The translations under genes were made by a program, and so were the position numbers. The notes under the pieces were generated by a model, which was not told the origin of the DNA, made no database searches, and saw nothing but the letters and a program-made list of their open reading frames with translations. Shown here piece after piece: positions 55,127-62,783 of a DNA stretch of 64,000 bases; within the stretch, counting starts at the first letter, position 1; each line of letters starts with the position of its first letter. The DNA is from JANXZS01 sp963797255 (lineage in GTDB: Bacteria > Acidobacteriota > Terriglobia > Terriglobales > Acidobacteriaceae), in contig CAWCOV010000041.1 in NCBI GenBank assembly GCA_963797255.1, forward strand, positions 37,748 through 101,747, in the 5' to 3' direction.

Positions 55127-55495
55127 ATGCGCGCGGGCGCAACCATGAGATTCAGCAAGCAACGGTATCAGGTTGGCAGTGTTCGTAAAGTCACCCGTTC
55201 CCAAGGTTTCGCTTGGGAGTTCAGATACTACTCTACCGACGAATCGGGACACCGTAAAGCCAGGTCTCAGTTGTTCGACGGCACACTCTACAAGACAGAG
55301 CGCGATGTTCGAAAGGCCGTAGAGGGACAGCTCGCGGCCTTAAACGCCGACACTCTCGGCGGGAAGAATTGCCATTACCTTCGGACAAGTGATGGATCGC
55401 TACATTGCCGAAGAACTCCCAACGCTGAAGCTCTCTACTCAGGAAACAAATCGAGGCATGATCGAGACCCACCTTCGTCCGCGGTGGGGAACTGA
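55127..55495 (+). CDS. Tyrosine integrase, N-terminal part (frame broken)
   Basis: Encodes the arm-binding domain: QRYQVGSVRKVTRSQGFAWEFRYYSTD is the AP2-like start, then a helix up to LAALNADTLGG. The correct continuation GRIAITFGQVMDRYIAEEL is in another frame, so one extra base lies in the G-rich stretch near 55362-55370. After the break the frame continues for about 40 meaningless codons. ATG 55127 or 55145. Confidence 0.75.
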   Translation: MRAGATMRFSKQRYQVGSVRKVTRSQGFAWEFRYYSTDESGHRKARSQLFDGTLYKTERDVRKAVEGQLAALNADTLGGKNCHYLRTSDGSLHCRRTPNAEALYSGNKSRHDRDPPSSAVGN

Positions 55496-56270
55496 ACCTC
55501 TGGCAAACGTCACCGCGCTGCAGGTTAGGATTTGGCTCACCACACTCCCCGTAGGTGCTTCCCGCAAAGCAAATGCACGAGGCGCTATCTCCCGCTTGCT
55601 TGATCTTGCGATGCTCTGGGAATACATGCCGGTCGTACGGAACCCGATGAACCTTGTAAAGGTGAAGGGAAGTTCGAAGCGAGCGAAGCCGGTCACAATC
55701 TTAATGCCTGCGCAGTTAAAGACGGTCATGAAGTGGCTCATACCTCCTTACAACTTGATTGTCCTTGTTTGCGGGTGTCTGGGCCTTCGCATTAGTGAAA
55801 CATTGGCGCTGAAGTGGGAAGACTTTGACTGGAAGGCAAAGCAAGTCTTGATCCGCCGAGCATTTACTCACGGCAACATCCAGGAGTCCGCCAAGACCGA
55901 TTCATCGGAAGCCGATCTGCCCGTGTTTGATCTGCTTGCCACCTCTCTGCATGCTTGGAGAAAACAGCAGAATCCAAAGTCGGAATGGGTGTTTCCCTCT
56001 CCAGCCACAGGCGGACCGATGAGCGCATCGACCATGTTGTCCAAGCATCTCAAGCCTGCGGCTGCCAAGGCTGGTGTTTCAAACATCGGCTTCCACGACA
56101 TTCGGCATAGCTATAAACGATGGATGCAGGATGCAGACGTCAGTGTTGGTGTGATGAAGGATCTTCTACGTCATGCGGATATCGATACGACAATGAACAT
56201 TTATGGTGGAAAGTCGATATCGCCAGGGATGCGAAGAGGGAACCGTAAGGTAGCCAGCAAATTGTTTTGA
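55389..56270 (+). CDS. Tyrosine integrase, catalytic part (frame broken)
   Basis: The core-binding domain (DRYIAEELPTLKLST) and the catalytic domain are intact. The residues expected for a tyrosine recombinase are visible: Arg in GCLGLRISETLALKWEDF, His-x-x-Arg in FHDIRHSYKRWM, His in LLRHADIDTTMNIYGG and the Tyr in that last motif. The start at 55389 is not a real translation start; the open frame begins further upstream after the break. The protein should cut and join at an attachment site, likely the nearby tRNA-Gly. Confidence 0.85.
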   Translation: MMDRYIAEELPTLKLSTQETNRGMIETHLRPRWGTEPLANVTALQVRIWLTTLPVGASRKANARGAISRLLDLAMLWEYMPVVRNPMNLVKVKGSSKRAKPVTILMPAQLKTVMKWLIPPYNLIVLVCGCLGLRISETLALKWEDFDWKAKQVLIRRAFTHGNIQESAKTDSSEADLPVFDLLATSLHAWRKQQNPKSEWVFPSPATGGPMSASTMLSKHLKPAAAKAGVSNIGFHDIRHSYKRWMQDADVSVGVMKDLLRHADIDTTMNIYGGKSISPGMRRGNRKVASKLF

Positions 56271-56298
56271 TCGCGAGATGGATGACTTAATAGTAATC

Positions 56299-56334
56299 AC
56301 GACGGGCGATGAGTAAAGTCTCATCGCCCGTCGT
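56299..56334. terminator. Strong bidirectional terminator between int and xis-like genes
   Basis: Perfect 15-bp inverted repeat ACGACGGGCGATGAG / CTCATCGCCCGTCGT with a six-base loop. It lies between the convergent ends of the integrase (56270) and the excisionase-like gene (56348). Confidence 0.85.
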
Positions 56335-56347
56335 TCTGTCGAGTGAA

Positions 56348-56596
56348 TCAGGCTGCTTGTTGCATCCATGATTCCAGGACGATTCTAGAGAACCGCCAAA
56401 GCGATCCAACTCTGCGACTCGGAATTTCTCCTCGAATAGCCACCAACCGAAGTGTCTTCGGATGGCAGCGTAGGAAAGATGCCGCTTCTTCAAGAGTCAG
56501 GACGTCCGACTGCTCGGTTTCGTAGGCCGCGCCGGGGCCAGAGGCCTCACGCGGCATGCCGGGTGCGATGGTGCTTACAGCTTTGGTGCGTGACAC
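56348..56596 (-). CDS. Excisionase-like HTH_17 DNA-binding protein
   Basis: 82 residues. The MerR-like helix-turn-helix of excisionases is seen in VLTLEEAASFLRCHPKTLRL and VAIRGEIPSRRVGSLWRF, followed by a short helix (SRIVLESWMQQAA). The N-terminal 30 residues are low-complexity. GTG 56596. Its location directly opposite the integrase supports a role in control or direction of recombination. Confidence 0.82.
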   Translation of the reverse strand: MSRTKAVSTIAPGMPREASGPGAAYETEQSDVLTLEEAASFLRCHPKTLRLVAIRGEIPSRRVGSLWRFSRIVLESWMQQAA

Positions 56597-57116
56597 GGTC
56601 CCCCATCCTACACATCTCCGTCAATCAAACAATCCCCAAAACATGGACCACGGCTAATCCCTTGCCAGCGGAGTTCTGGTTACTGTTGAATTCATCCTCG
56701 TCGAATCTCAACACGAAGCAAATAGAGGGAACGCCTTAGTACGATACTGTTCGCTGAATGGTCTCTTTCCCATTCCGGGAAATACATCTTCGGTTTCGAA
56801 CAGCCACGTGTCCAGTTCGGACGCGTAAAACTCCAGTCTTACGGCGACGCCTGGAGTGGTACGTGCAGGAATCTCCGTTGCGAACCATGGCCTCAACATC
56901 TTTCGATTGAGACAACTCAAGCGGCAGCTTCGCGATCTGATTGAAAGTTCGAATCCGGTTCCATCCGTTGGCGGTACTCGAGAAAGCGAGAAAGTTCCAG
57001 CGACTTTAGGCAGAACATGCGAGAAGGATGCCTGGTTGTTAGCGGCTGGGACGACAGCCTCACGCAGAGTGTCAGAAGGCTTGCAGGGCTTTTTCACACA
57101 GCCTTAAGCGTGTCCC
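56597..57116. other. 520-base stretch without a recognised gene
   Basis: Holds overlapping frames on both strands (56708-57097 minus, 129 codons; 56856-57107 plus, 83 codons). Neither matches any family I know. The minus-strand frame ends with a plausible sequence (LEFYASELDTWLFETEDVF), so a small lost or unknown gene is possible. No RNA gene or terminator seen. Confidence 0.35.
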
Positions 57117-57956
57117 TCACTTCCTTCCTTGGCGTTCTAACTCATACGCGCTGCCGCGTTTTCGGGGTGCGGGTCCTTGAGAGATCCAGGCCAGACGATC
57201 CAGTCGTGCATTATATGAGGCGAGCTGCGTCTTCTTCACTGGCACGAGCTCCTTTTTGCGATCATCTGCCTTTTCTAGCGCACGCTCCCATATGGGCTGC
57301 TCAGGGAATTTTAGCGAGAGGATGTTTGCTAGCCATTCCCCATGGTGTGGCAACCAACGATCATCTTCGTAGTCGGTAGGGCGAGTCTCCTTTAACAGTG
57401 CCTTCCAACCGGACTTTTTTGGTGCCCGAGAGTATCGCTGTCGGGGTAGTCCAAAGTCCAAAAGATTCATTTTGACGCTGGTGAAGAGTGCTGGTAGATC
57501 CCAAGGAAGTATGGGTGTCTTCCACGGGCCTCTCCCCGTTCGGCAGAATTCGAGGATCAACGTCGCGGCTTCACCGCTCAAAGAGCCTGTCTGTCTGTCC
57601 TCGTTCACCCGTTCCCGCTGGCGTTGCCGGCGATCAGCATCCGCCTTCTGCGCCAAAATCCTCTTTATAGATCCGCCGGATTGAACGGCCTCGCGATACT
57701 GATCCGGGAGCTTCGCCAGCATGATGTGTCGTCGGATGTTGGTAGGGGATTTCCCGAACGCTTCCGCAAGTCCACGAGTTGAACAGCCGAGTGCAGCAAG
57801 CTCGTACAATCTCTGTCCGCGCTGCACAGCGCCCAGGCGTGTCCAACCTTTTCGCAGGACAGCGACCTTCTTCCGCACTTTCGGACTTTGCAGAGTCCGC
57901 CGATGTTGGGTTTTATTGACACGCTTCTTTAGAGCAACTTTTCGAGTTGGGATCAT
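57117..57956 (-). CDS. ParB/KorB-like helix-turn-helix protein
   Basis: 279 residues. A basic N-terminus (KRVNKTQHRRTLQSPKVRKK) leads to a ParB/KorB-type HTH at about 58-80: YELAALGCSTRGLAEAFGKS, then PTNIRRHIMLAKLPDQY. The C-terminal half is basic and Trp-rich with no known domain. The ATG overlaps the TAA of the upstream gene (TAATG), so the two are translationally coupled. The N-terminal ParB nuclease/CTPase domain is absent, so it may be an element-specific regulator or partition factor. Confidence 0.6.
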   Translation of the reverse strand: MIPTRKVALKKRVNKTQHRRTLQSPKVRKKVAVLRKGWTRLGAVQRGQRLYELAALGCSTRGLAEAFGKSPTNIRRHIMLAKLPDQYREAVQSGGSIKRILAQKADADRRQRQRERVNEDRQTGSLSGEAATLILEFCRTGRGPWKTPILPWDLPALFTSVKMNLLDFGLPRQRYSRAPKKSGWKALLKETRPTDYEDDRWLPHHGEWLANILSLKFPEQPIWERALEKADDRKKELVPVKKTQLASYNARLDRLAWISQGPAPRKRGSAYELERQGRK

Positions 57957-58786
57957 TATCGGGGCAACTCCTTTAAGGTTAGTCGTCGCAATACGAACCT
58001 CGCGAGGTACGAGGTAGCATAAAGTCTTCCAAAATTCTCCATCAAGAACCTCGTCGTGAAACCCTCTCGGCAGCGTCGATCCGATCGAACGTATAAGCGC
58101 ATCATCTTTCGGAGTTCTCTCCACTTTGGTGGCTCAAAACCTTCGTTTTGTAGTCCACGATCTGCCAGCACCATCAACGAATCGAGGATTTTCTGATGAC
58201 GAAGTTTGCGACTTCTGTTTACTGGAGGCAGCGGCTTGAAATAAGCAATGTGGAGGTGCATCCAACGAAGATGGCCCTTCCAATCAATCATGATCGCGGC
58301 GTATCCGTCGCGGGTGGCTGACTTGAGCAGGGAACGGTTCGCTCTCTTCATGTATCGCTCCAGAGAGCGAATTACGCGCTGCGACCTGATTTTCAAGAGG
58401 TCTAATGATTCGGCGTCGAGTTCGTATCTCCTCTTAAGCTCATAGCTCCAGCCACGTCTGACGTATCTTTCCCTTCGCCAATAGCTGAGATTCACTCGGA
58501 CCGAATAGATCGCGGCGCGAATTTCGATCGCATCCATTTGCACACGCCCACCAACCCGCGCCTTGGCCCGAAGACGTTTTCGGAGGTCGACGATTTGATT
58601 CATAATCTGGGGCTGGAAAATGCCCCGGTCTAATCCCCGTGGAGGCGGGTAAATCCGGAATGGAGATTCGTAGAGCGTGTGTTTCGTATCTCGCTTAGCG
58701 ACGTATGATTTCGCGAGCAAATCCAGGCCAGGCCAGATTACGGACATCTGTATGGCTGACAGTCGCAAACGAATTCGGTTGTTCAT
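57956..58786 (-). CDS. Unknown basic protein with possible HUH-endonuclease motifs (Rep-like)
   Basis: 276 residues from ATG 58786 (TTG 58816 would add 10). It is strongly basic. Two features recall rolling-circle replication initiators: a hydrophobic-flanked HLH in GHLRWMHLHIAYF (about residues 171-183) and, about 80 residues later, SYLARFVLRR (about 259-268), which fits the Y-x-x-K/R pattern around the catalytic Tyr. The helix before HLH (VIRSLERYMKRANRSLLKS) also resembles Rep proteins. All of this is inference from short motifs; the protein may belong to another family. Coupled to the ParB-like gene. Confidence 0.4.
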   Translation of the reverse strand: MNNRIRLRLSAIQMSVIWPGLDLLAKSYVAKRDTKHTLYESPFRIYPPPRGLDRGIFQPQIMNQIVDLRKRLRAKARVGGRVQMDAIEIRAAIYSVRVNLSYWRRERYVRRGWSYELKRRYELDAESLDLLKIRSQRVIRSLERYMKRANRSLLKSATRDGYAAIMIDWKGHLRWMHLHIAYFKPLPPVNRSRKLRHQKILDSLMVLADRGLQNEGFEPPKWRELRKMMRLYVRSDRRCREGFTTRFLMENFGRLYATSYLARFVLRRLTLKELPR

Positions 58787-58893
58787 GCGGAACGGGGCTT
58801 CATGACTAACGTTCAACCCATGAAGGTATCAGACCGCGTTAGCGTTACAAAATGCGATGAGCGGATGTATTCCGCTTGTTTATCAACCAGTAA

Positions 58894-58909
58894 CTGACGC
58901 ATTGCCCAC
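58894..58909 (+). repeat. Left 16-bp direct repeat flanking the IS
   Basis: CTGACGCATTGCCCAC directly abuts the left inverted repeat of the IS. The same 16-mer with one change (G for C at position 7) abuts the right end at 60353-60368. It is probably a target-site duplication. Confidence 0.7.
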
Positions 58910-58983
58910 TGTCGTTAGCTAATAATGTGTCCGGTGTATATAGCAAGTGATCTGTCCGCATAGCGTGCGGCGAGGATGGAGCC

Positions 58984-59853
58984 ATGCACATGAGCATGGA
59001 GATCTATCCGAGGACCGCGGCGGAGCGGGCGATGAAGTTACAGGAAGTTTTGTTACGCGCCACATCGGGCAAGATCAAGTGGCGTCAGGCAGCGGAGTTG
59101 ATCGGCATCAGCGAGCGGCAGATGCGTCGCTGGCGGACGCGCTATGAGGCGGAAGGGTACCAGGGCTTGCTGGACCGGCGACGGCGGAAGCCAAGTAGCA
59201 GACGAGTGCCGAAGGCGCAGGCGGAAGAGGTTCTGAGCCTGTACCGGGACAAGTATTTCGATCTGAACGTGCGGCACTTTCATGAGAAGCTCGGCGAGGA
59301 ACATCAGATCGGGTTGAGCTATACGTGGGTCAAGCAGGCGCTGCAGGCAGCTGGCCTGGTGAAGCGCAAGGCCAGGCGGGGCGTGCACCGCAGGCGGCGT
59401 GAACGGCGTCCACTGCCGGGGATGATGCTGCACATCGACGGAAGCGATCACCAGTGGTTTCAGGATGAGCGCCGGCACGACCTGATCGTGATCCTGGACG
59501 ATGCCACCAGCGAGATCTACTATGCGCAGCTGGCCGAAGAAGAAACAACGGCAACCGTGATGGCCGGGTTGCGGGCGGTGATCGAACGGAAGGGGCTGTT
59601 CTGTTCACTCTATTCCGACCGTGGAGCCCATTTCTGGCTGACGCCGAAGAGCGGCGGCAAGGTCGATTATGAGCGCCCTACGCAGCTAGGCCGTGCCATG
59701 AAGGAACTGGGAGTGCATATGATCCCGTCCTACTCTCCGCAGGCGCGGGGACGCTCGGAGCGCAACTTCTCTACCTGGCAGGGACGGCTGCCGCAGGAGT
59801 TGCGATTGCGCGGGATCCGAACTCTCGAAGGGGCCAACGAGTTTCTCACATAG
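58984..59853 (+). CDS. IS1202-like transposase, N-terminal and catalytic part (frame broken)
   Basis: 289 residues. An HTH region (AAELIGISERQMRRWRTRYE) precedes the DDE core: LHIDGSDHQWF (first Asp), LYSDRGAHFW (second Asp) and ARGRSERNFSTWQGRLPQEL (Glu). The frame ends at a TAG just after GANEFLT. The homologous continuation is in the +1 frame, so the break lies near 59846-59853. ATG 58984 or the nearby 58990. Confidence 0.88.
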   Translation: MHMSMEIYPRTAAERAMKLQEVLLRATSGKIKWRQAAELIGISERQMRRWRTRYEAEGYQGLLDRRRRKPSSRRVPKAQAEEVLSLYRDKYFDLNVRHFHEKLGEEHQIGLSYTWVKQALQAAGLVKRKARRGVHRRRRERRPLPGMMLHIDGSDHQWFQDERRHDLIVILDDATSEIYYAQLAEEETTATVMAGLRAVIERKGLFCSLYSDRGAHFWLTPKSGGKVDYERPTQLGRAMKELGVHMIPSYSPQARGRSERNFSTWQGRLPQELRLRGIRTLEGANEFLT

Positions 59854-60298
59854 GACCTACATCGCGGAGTTCAACCGCCGTTTTACAGTTCCGGCAGCGC
59901 AGCGAGGAACAGCATTTCTATCCTGCCGGCACAGGAACCTGGAAATGGTGTTCACGCAACGCTACGAGCGCACGGTTGATCGGGACAACACCGTGCGCTT
60001 TCACAACCTGGTGATGCAACTCGAGCGTGCCCACTGGCGCCCGACCCTGGCCGGATGCAAGGCCATCATCCATCAGCATCTGGACACCACCTTGACCCTC
60101 ATGATCGCTGGACATCGCATCGGACACTACAGCGCGGAAGGAAAGCTCTTTACGCCGCTGAGCAAAAAACAAATCAAGGCGGTGGAAAAGACGTGGGATG
60201 GAAAAGTCAAAAAGCAGACTTTCCCACACCACTTGCAAATCCCGCACACTACGCGGGATTCACACTTTCCCACCGCCTCTACGGCTATTAACTTATGA
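59846..60298 (+). CDS. IS1202-like transposase, C-terminal part (frame broken)
   Basis: The open +1 frame reads TYIAEFNRRFTVPAAQRGTA and continues to a beta-barrel-like tail (ERAHWRPTLAGCKAIIHQHL, GHRIGHYSAEGKLF), as in the C-terminal domain of this transposase group. An internal ATG at 59945 could start it, but it needs the first part for catalysis. The last 35 residues run close to the right end of the IS. Confidence 0.8.
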   Translation, partial: SHRTYIAEFNRRFTVPAAQRGTAFLSCRHRNLEMVFTQRYERTVDRDNTVRFHNLVMQLERAHWRPTLAGCKAIIHQHLDTTLTLMIAGHRIGHYSAEGKLFTPLSKKQIKAVEKTWDGKVKKQTFPHHLQIPHTTRDSHFPTASTAINL

Positions 60299-60352
60299 AA
60301 CCGGACATTTCATTTGTTCTCAAAAGCGGACATTTCTCACTTGCTAACGACA

Positions 60353-60368
60353 CTGACGGATTGCCCAC
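60353..60368 (+). repeat. Right 16-bp direct repeat flanking the IS
   Basis: CTGACGGATTGCCCAC directly after the right inverted repeat of the IS; partner of the repeat at 58894-58909 with one mismatch. Confidence 0.7.
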
Positions 60369-60582
60369 CATCTATGTTAATCGCGGGAGTCAAGAGGAAG
60401 CGCCAGGGATACGGTAGCGCTGCGGGAGGGAGGGCGCGCAGTTGACGCACTGATCAGAATGTTCCCGTTGCTCAAAAAGCGCCTACTGGGCCGATGATTC
60501 CTATTAGCAGAACCGCATCCGTTTGCTGTCTCGAGCCGAAGAGTCCGCGCGAAGAATATCGAGTTTGTGTTCTCTGCCAGCC

Positions 60583-60898
60583 CCGAAACAATTCGACCGG
60601 AACTCCGGAGAAACCCTCCCTACAACCTGGGGAATCTTGGCGGCGGCTGGAGTTGCCGGAGCGAATCGAGAATTGGTCGCTGCCGCGTGCCTCCGAAATC
60701 CTCGGCAGGCCAAGTCTGACTGATGGATGCAACCAACCAGCCACGAGCTTCCAGCAACGGCCGGTGAAGACGGGCGGACGGCTGGTCTCGAAACATGCCC
60801 GCTACTACTGGCTCTTGCTGGCGGAGAGCCATCTGACGAGGCGGCTCTTTGGGCGTATGGTGCGGCGGATCGCGGTACTGTCGCTTCCGGCGGGATAG
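60583..60898 (+). pseudogene. IS1380-family transposase remnant (C-terminal end)
   Basis: Degraded coding traces in shifting frames: RNPPYNLGN, then WRRLELPERIENWSL, then QQRPVKTGGRLV and HARYYWLLLAESHLTRRLF, ending SLPAG and a stop at 60898. This is the order of the C-terminal end of IS1380-type transposases (YNLGN, WSLTSLQQR, LVKTGGRL). At least one frameshift and an insertion of about 60 bases between WSL and FQQR are visible. The catalytic core is missing. Confidence 0.6.
60586..60605 (+). repeat. 20-base repeat, first copy
   Basis: AAACAATTCGACCGGAACTC; a second copy with one change (T for C) lies at 61701-61720, on the far side of the IS110 remnant. Both may derive from the same IS1380-type sequence. 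Confidence 0.55.
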
Positions 60899-60979
60899 CT
60901 GAGGCCGTGGCTGGTCGTGGAAATCGATCCAGAGGCAAGGTCGGAGAGGTGTCTGAAAAACCGTACAGGAAGGCCGTGG

Positions 60980-61604
60980 TCAGGCAGTTGCGGGACTCGC
61001 GACGGGGCACCGGATCCTGGACCCGGCCAGCTTCTGCGACCGAGTGATCGTCTCCCGGCTCAGCCTCAACAGCGGTCTGACACAGTCGATCTCTTCGTTG
61101 CTCAACATCAACTCGGTGAAGTAGCCCACCTTGTGTAGTCGCTGCTGTTGTAGCTCACACCAGTCTCCATCAACAGACCCAAGATCCGGTTCTTCATCTG
61201 AACCATCTGCTTCACCAGCAGTCCACGATAGCGAAGCGTTCGTCGCCGGTCACGGATCTCGGTCGAAGTCATATAGCACTCCGGAAGAAAATCACATCGA
61301 AGGCAGTCGGCTATCTTGCTGGCATCGATCTTGTCGTTCTTCCTCTTCGCCGCGGCAATAGTGCGCAACATCAGTGGATGCGCAACCTTCACTTTTTCGG
61401 CATGCGGAAGCAGGTGATCGTAGATCCAGCCAGTGAAGATCGTCGCTACCATCGCCATCATCCGGGGTTGGGGAAGGCCCTTCATCCAGGCATCAAGTTC
61501 GCGTCGCGTCGATCCGATCTTGCCTTCCTGATGGATCTTGCCGGTTGCGTCTTCACGCAATAACTGATCGTCTTCTTGTGAACGTCAAGTCCGATGTAAT
61601 ACAT
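60980..61604 (-). pseudogene. IS110-family transposase remnant
   Basis: The N-terminal DEDD region of an IS110 transposase is readable: MYYIGLDVHKKTISYCV from ATG 61604, then after a frameshift REDATGKIHQEGKIGSTRRE, the typical KRKNDKIDASKIADCLR, and LVKQMVQMKNRILGLLMETG. A second frameshift near 61145 leads to VGYFTELMLSNEEID and LLRLSRETITRSQK. The C-terminal catalytic half with the conserved Ser is lost. The element is dead. Confidence 0.75.
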
Positions 61605-62117
61605 AATCTCTCTGAGGAGCCTCCGTGGGTAGCTCTCTGAATCAGCCTCACAGCTGAGTTCAGCCTTTCCACCCCGGTGCTCCTCACTGACTTAGCATTC
61701 AAACAATTCGATCGGAACTCGAGACTCATGAGTTTCTCAAAATAACTATCGATTTCGCCGGTTCCTTGTCCCGAGAATCGAAGTTACATCTAAGTACGAG
61801 ATGCGCCAATGGGATGTCAAATCGGTTTCAAAAATGCCGTGTGACTCGAGTATCGGATTTCCATCTGGATCCGTTGCAATGCGATGGCCTTCGCTATCCC
61901 CCTTCGCACAGCGGAGGATGGGACCATCATTTCTCCGATCGAGAGGGTGAGCCATCCGCCCAGACTCAGGCGTAAGACACAACCCGCCGGAAAAATACTC
62001 CATTGACTCAAGAAATAGTAAGATCGCTGGCGAGATCTCAATAGGCGTCATCTTCCATCGGGGAATCGTCATCCAGGGCTCGCGGGCCAGCTTTTGCAGT
62101 TACGAAGGAGAGCAACC
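61605..62117. other. 510-base stretch with IS debris and no intact gene
   Basis: Contains the second copy of the 20-base repeat (61701-61720). A minus-strand open frame at 61746-62072 (108 codons) has no recognised similarity. The stretch after 62040 should hold the promoter of the S33-type hydrolase gene. Confidence 0.4.
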
Positions 62118-62783
62118 GTGAACCCAAACAGACTGCGTTACAGCAATGGAGTATTGTGCGCGTTGCCCAGGACTGAGATGTCCAAAACGGACGTTGCAAA
62201 TTCGAGGGGAATGACGTCTTCCTTTTTAAAGTTCCTCTTTTCGAGAAGCTTGACTCATCAGGCTGTCTTCGCGCTCCTAGTGTGCTTCGCGTTCGCCGGA
62301 AGTTACCGGGCAAATGCTGCGATTGCGGATGCGCCTTCGGCGAGAGTCCTGTCGCCGGCAAAAATCGCATGGCATAGTTGCGAACAGCATATTGCGAATC
62401 TTGATTGTGCAGAGGTACAAGTGCCGCTGGATTGGAATCATCCGGACGGGCCGAAGATCACATTGTCAGTGGCTCGTCATCGCGCAAGCAAGACCAACGA
62501 GCGGATCGGCTCTCTTTTCGTCAACTATGGAGGGCCGGGGGTGCCGGGCGTTCCGGCCGTGCTCGCGGGGGGAGAGGGCCTGGACCAGTTAAGTGGAGGA
62601 CGGTTTGATGTGATCGGCTGGGACCCGCGCGGTACGGGCGGAAGCACACATGTCCGTTGCTTTGAAAACGAAAAGAGCATGGAGCAGTTCTGGGGTCAAA
62701 ATTGGACGATCCCGTCGACCCCGAAAGCGAAAGGCTTTATGTGCCCAAGACCTTCGCATTTGTGCAAAGGTGCGCTGCCCTGA
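62118..62783 (+). CDS. S33/TAP-like alpha/beta hydrolase, N-terminal part (frame broken)
   Basis: From GTG 62118, seven bases after AAGGAG. It has a hydrophobic segment (AVFALLVCFAFAGSYRANA) that acts as signal peptide or anchor, then the alpha/beta hydrolase N-terminal half: LDCAEVQVPLDWNHPDGP, FVNYGGPGVPG (oxyanion loop) and FDVIGWDPRGTGGSTHVRC. After TPKAK the frame is wrong and stops. A missing base in the C-run at 62719-62722 would restore the join to ESERLYVPK in the second part. ATG 62211 is an alternative start. Confidence 0.75.
   Translation: MNPNRLRYSNGVLCALPRTEMSKTDVANSRGMTSSFLKFLFSRSLTHQAVFALLVCFAFAGSYRANAAIADAPSARVLSPAKIAWHSCEQHIANLDCAEVQVPLDWNHPDGPKITLSVARHRASKTNERIGSLFVNYGGPGVPGVPAVLAGGEGLDQLSGGRFDVIGWDPRGTGGSTHVRCFENEKSMEQFWGQNWTIPSTPKAKGFMCPRPSHLCKGALP

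Larger units (their letters stand above)
58910..60352 (+). mobile_element. Insertion sequence, IS1202-like (ISNCY type)
   Basis: A 1443-bp element with TGTCGTTAGC at the left end and its inverse GCTAACGACA at the right end; similarity extends inward imperfectly. It encodes one DDE transposase, whose frame is broken. It is flanked by a 16-bp direct repeat. Long target duplications are known for the IS1202 group, which supports the assignment. Confidence 0.75.

Noticed and set aside
56708..57097. 129-codon minus-strand frame in the integrative region
   Set aside because: No similarity recognised, overlapping plus-strand frame of similar quality; kept only as a note in the region entry.
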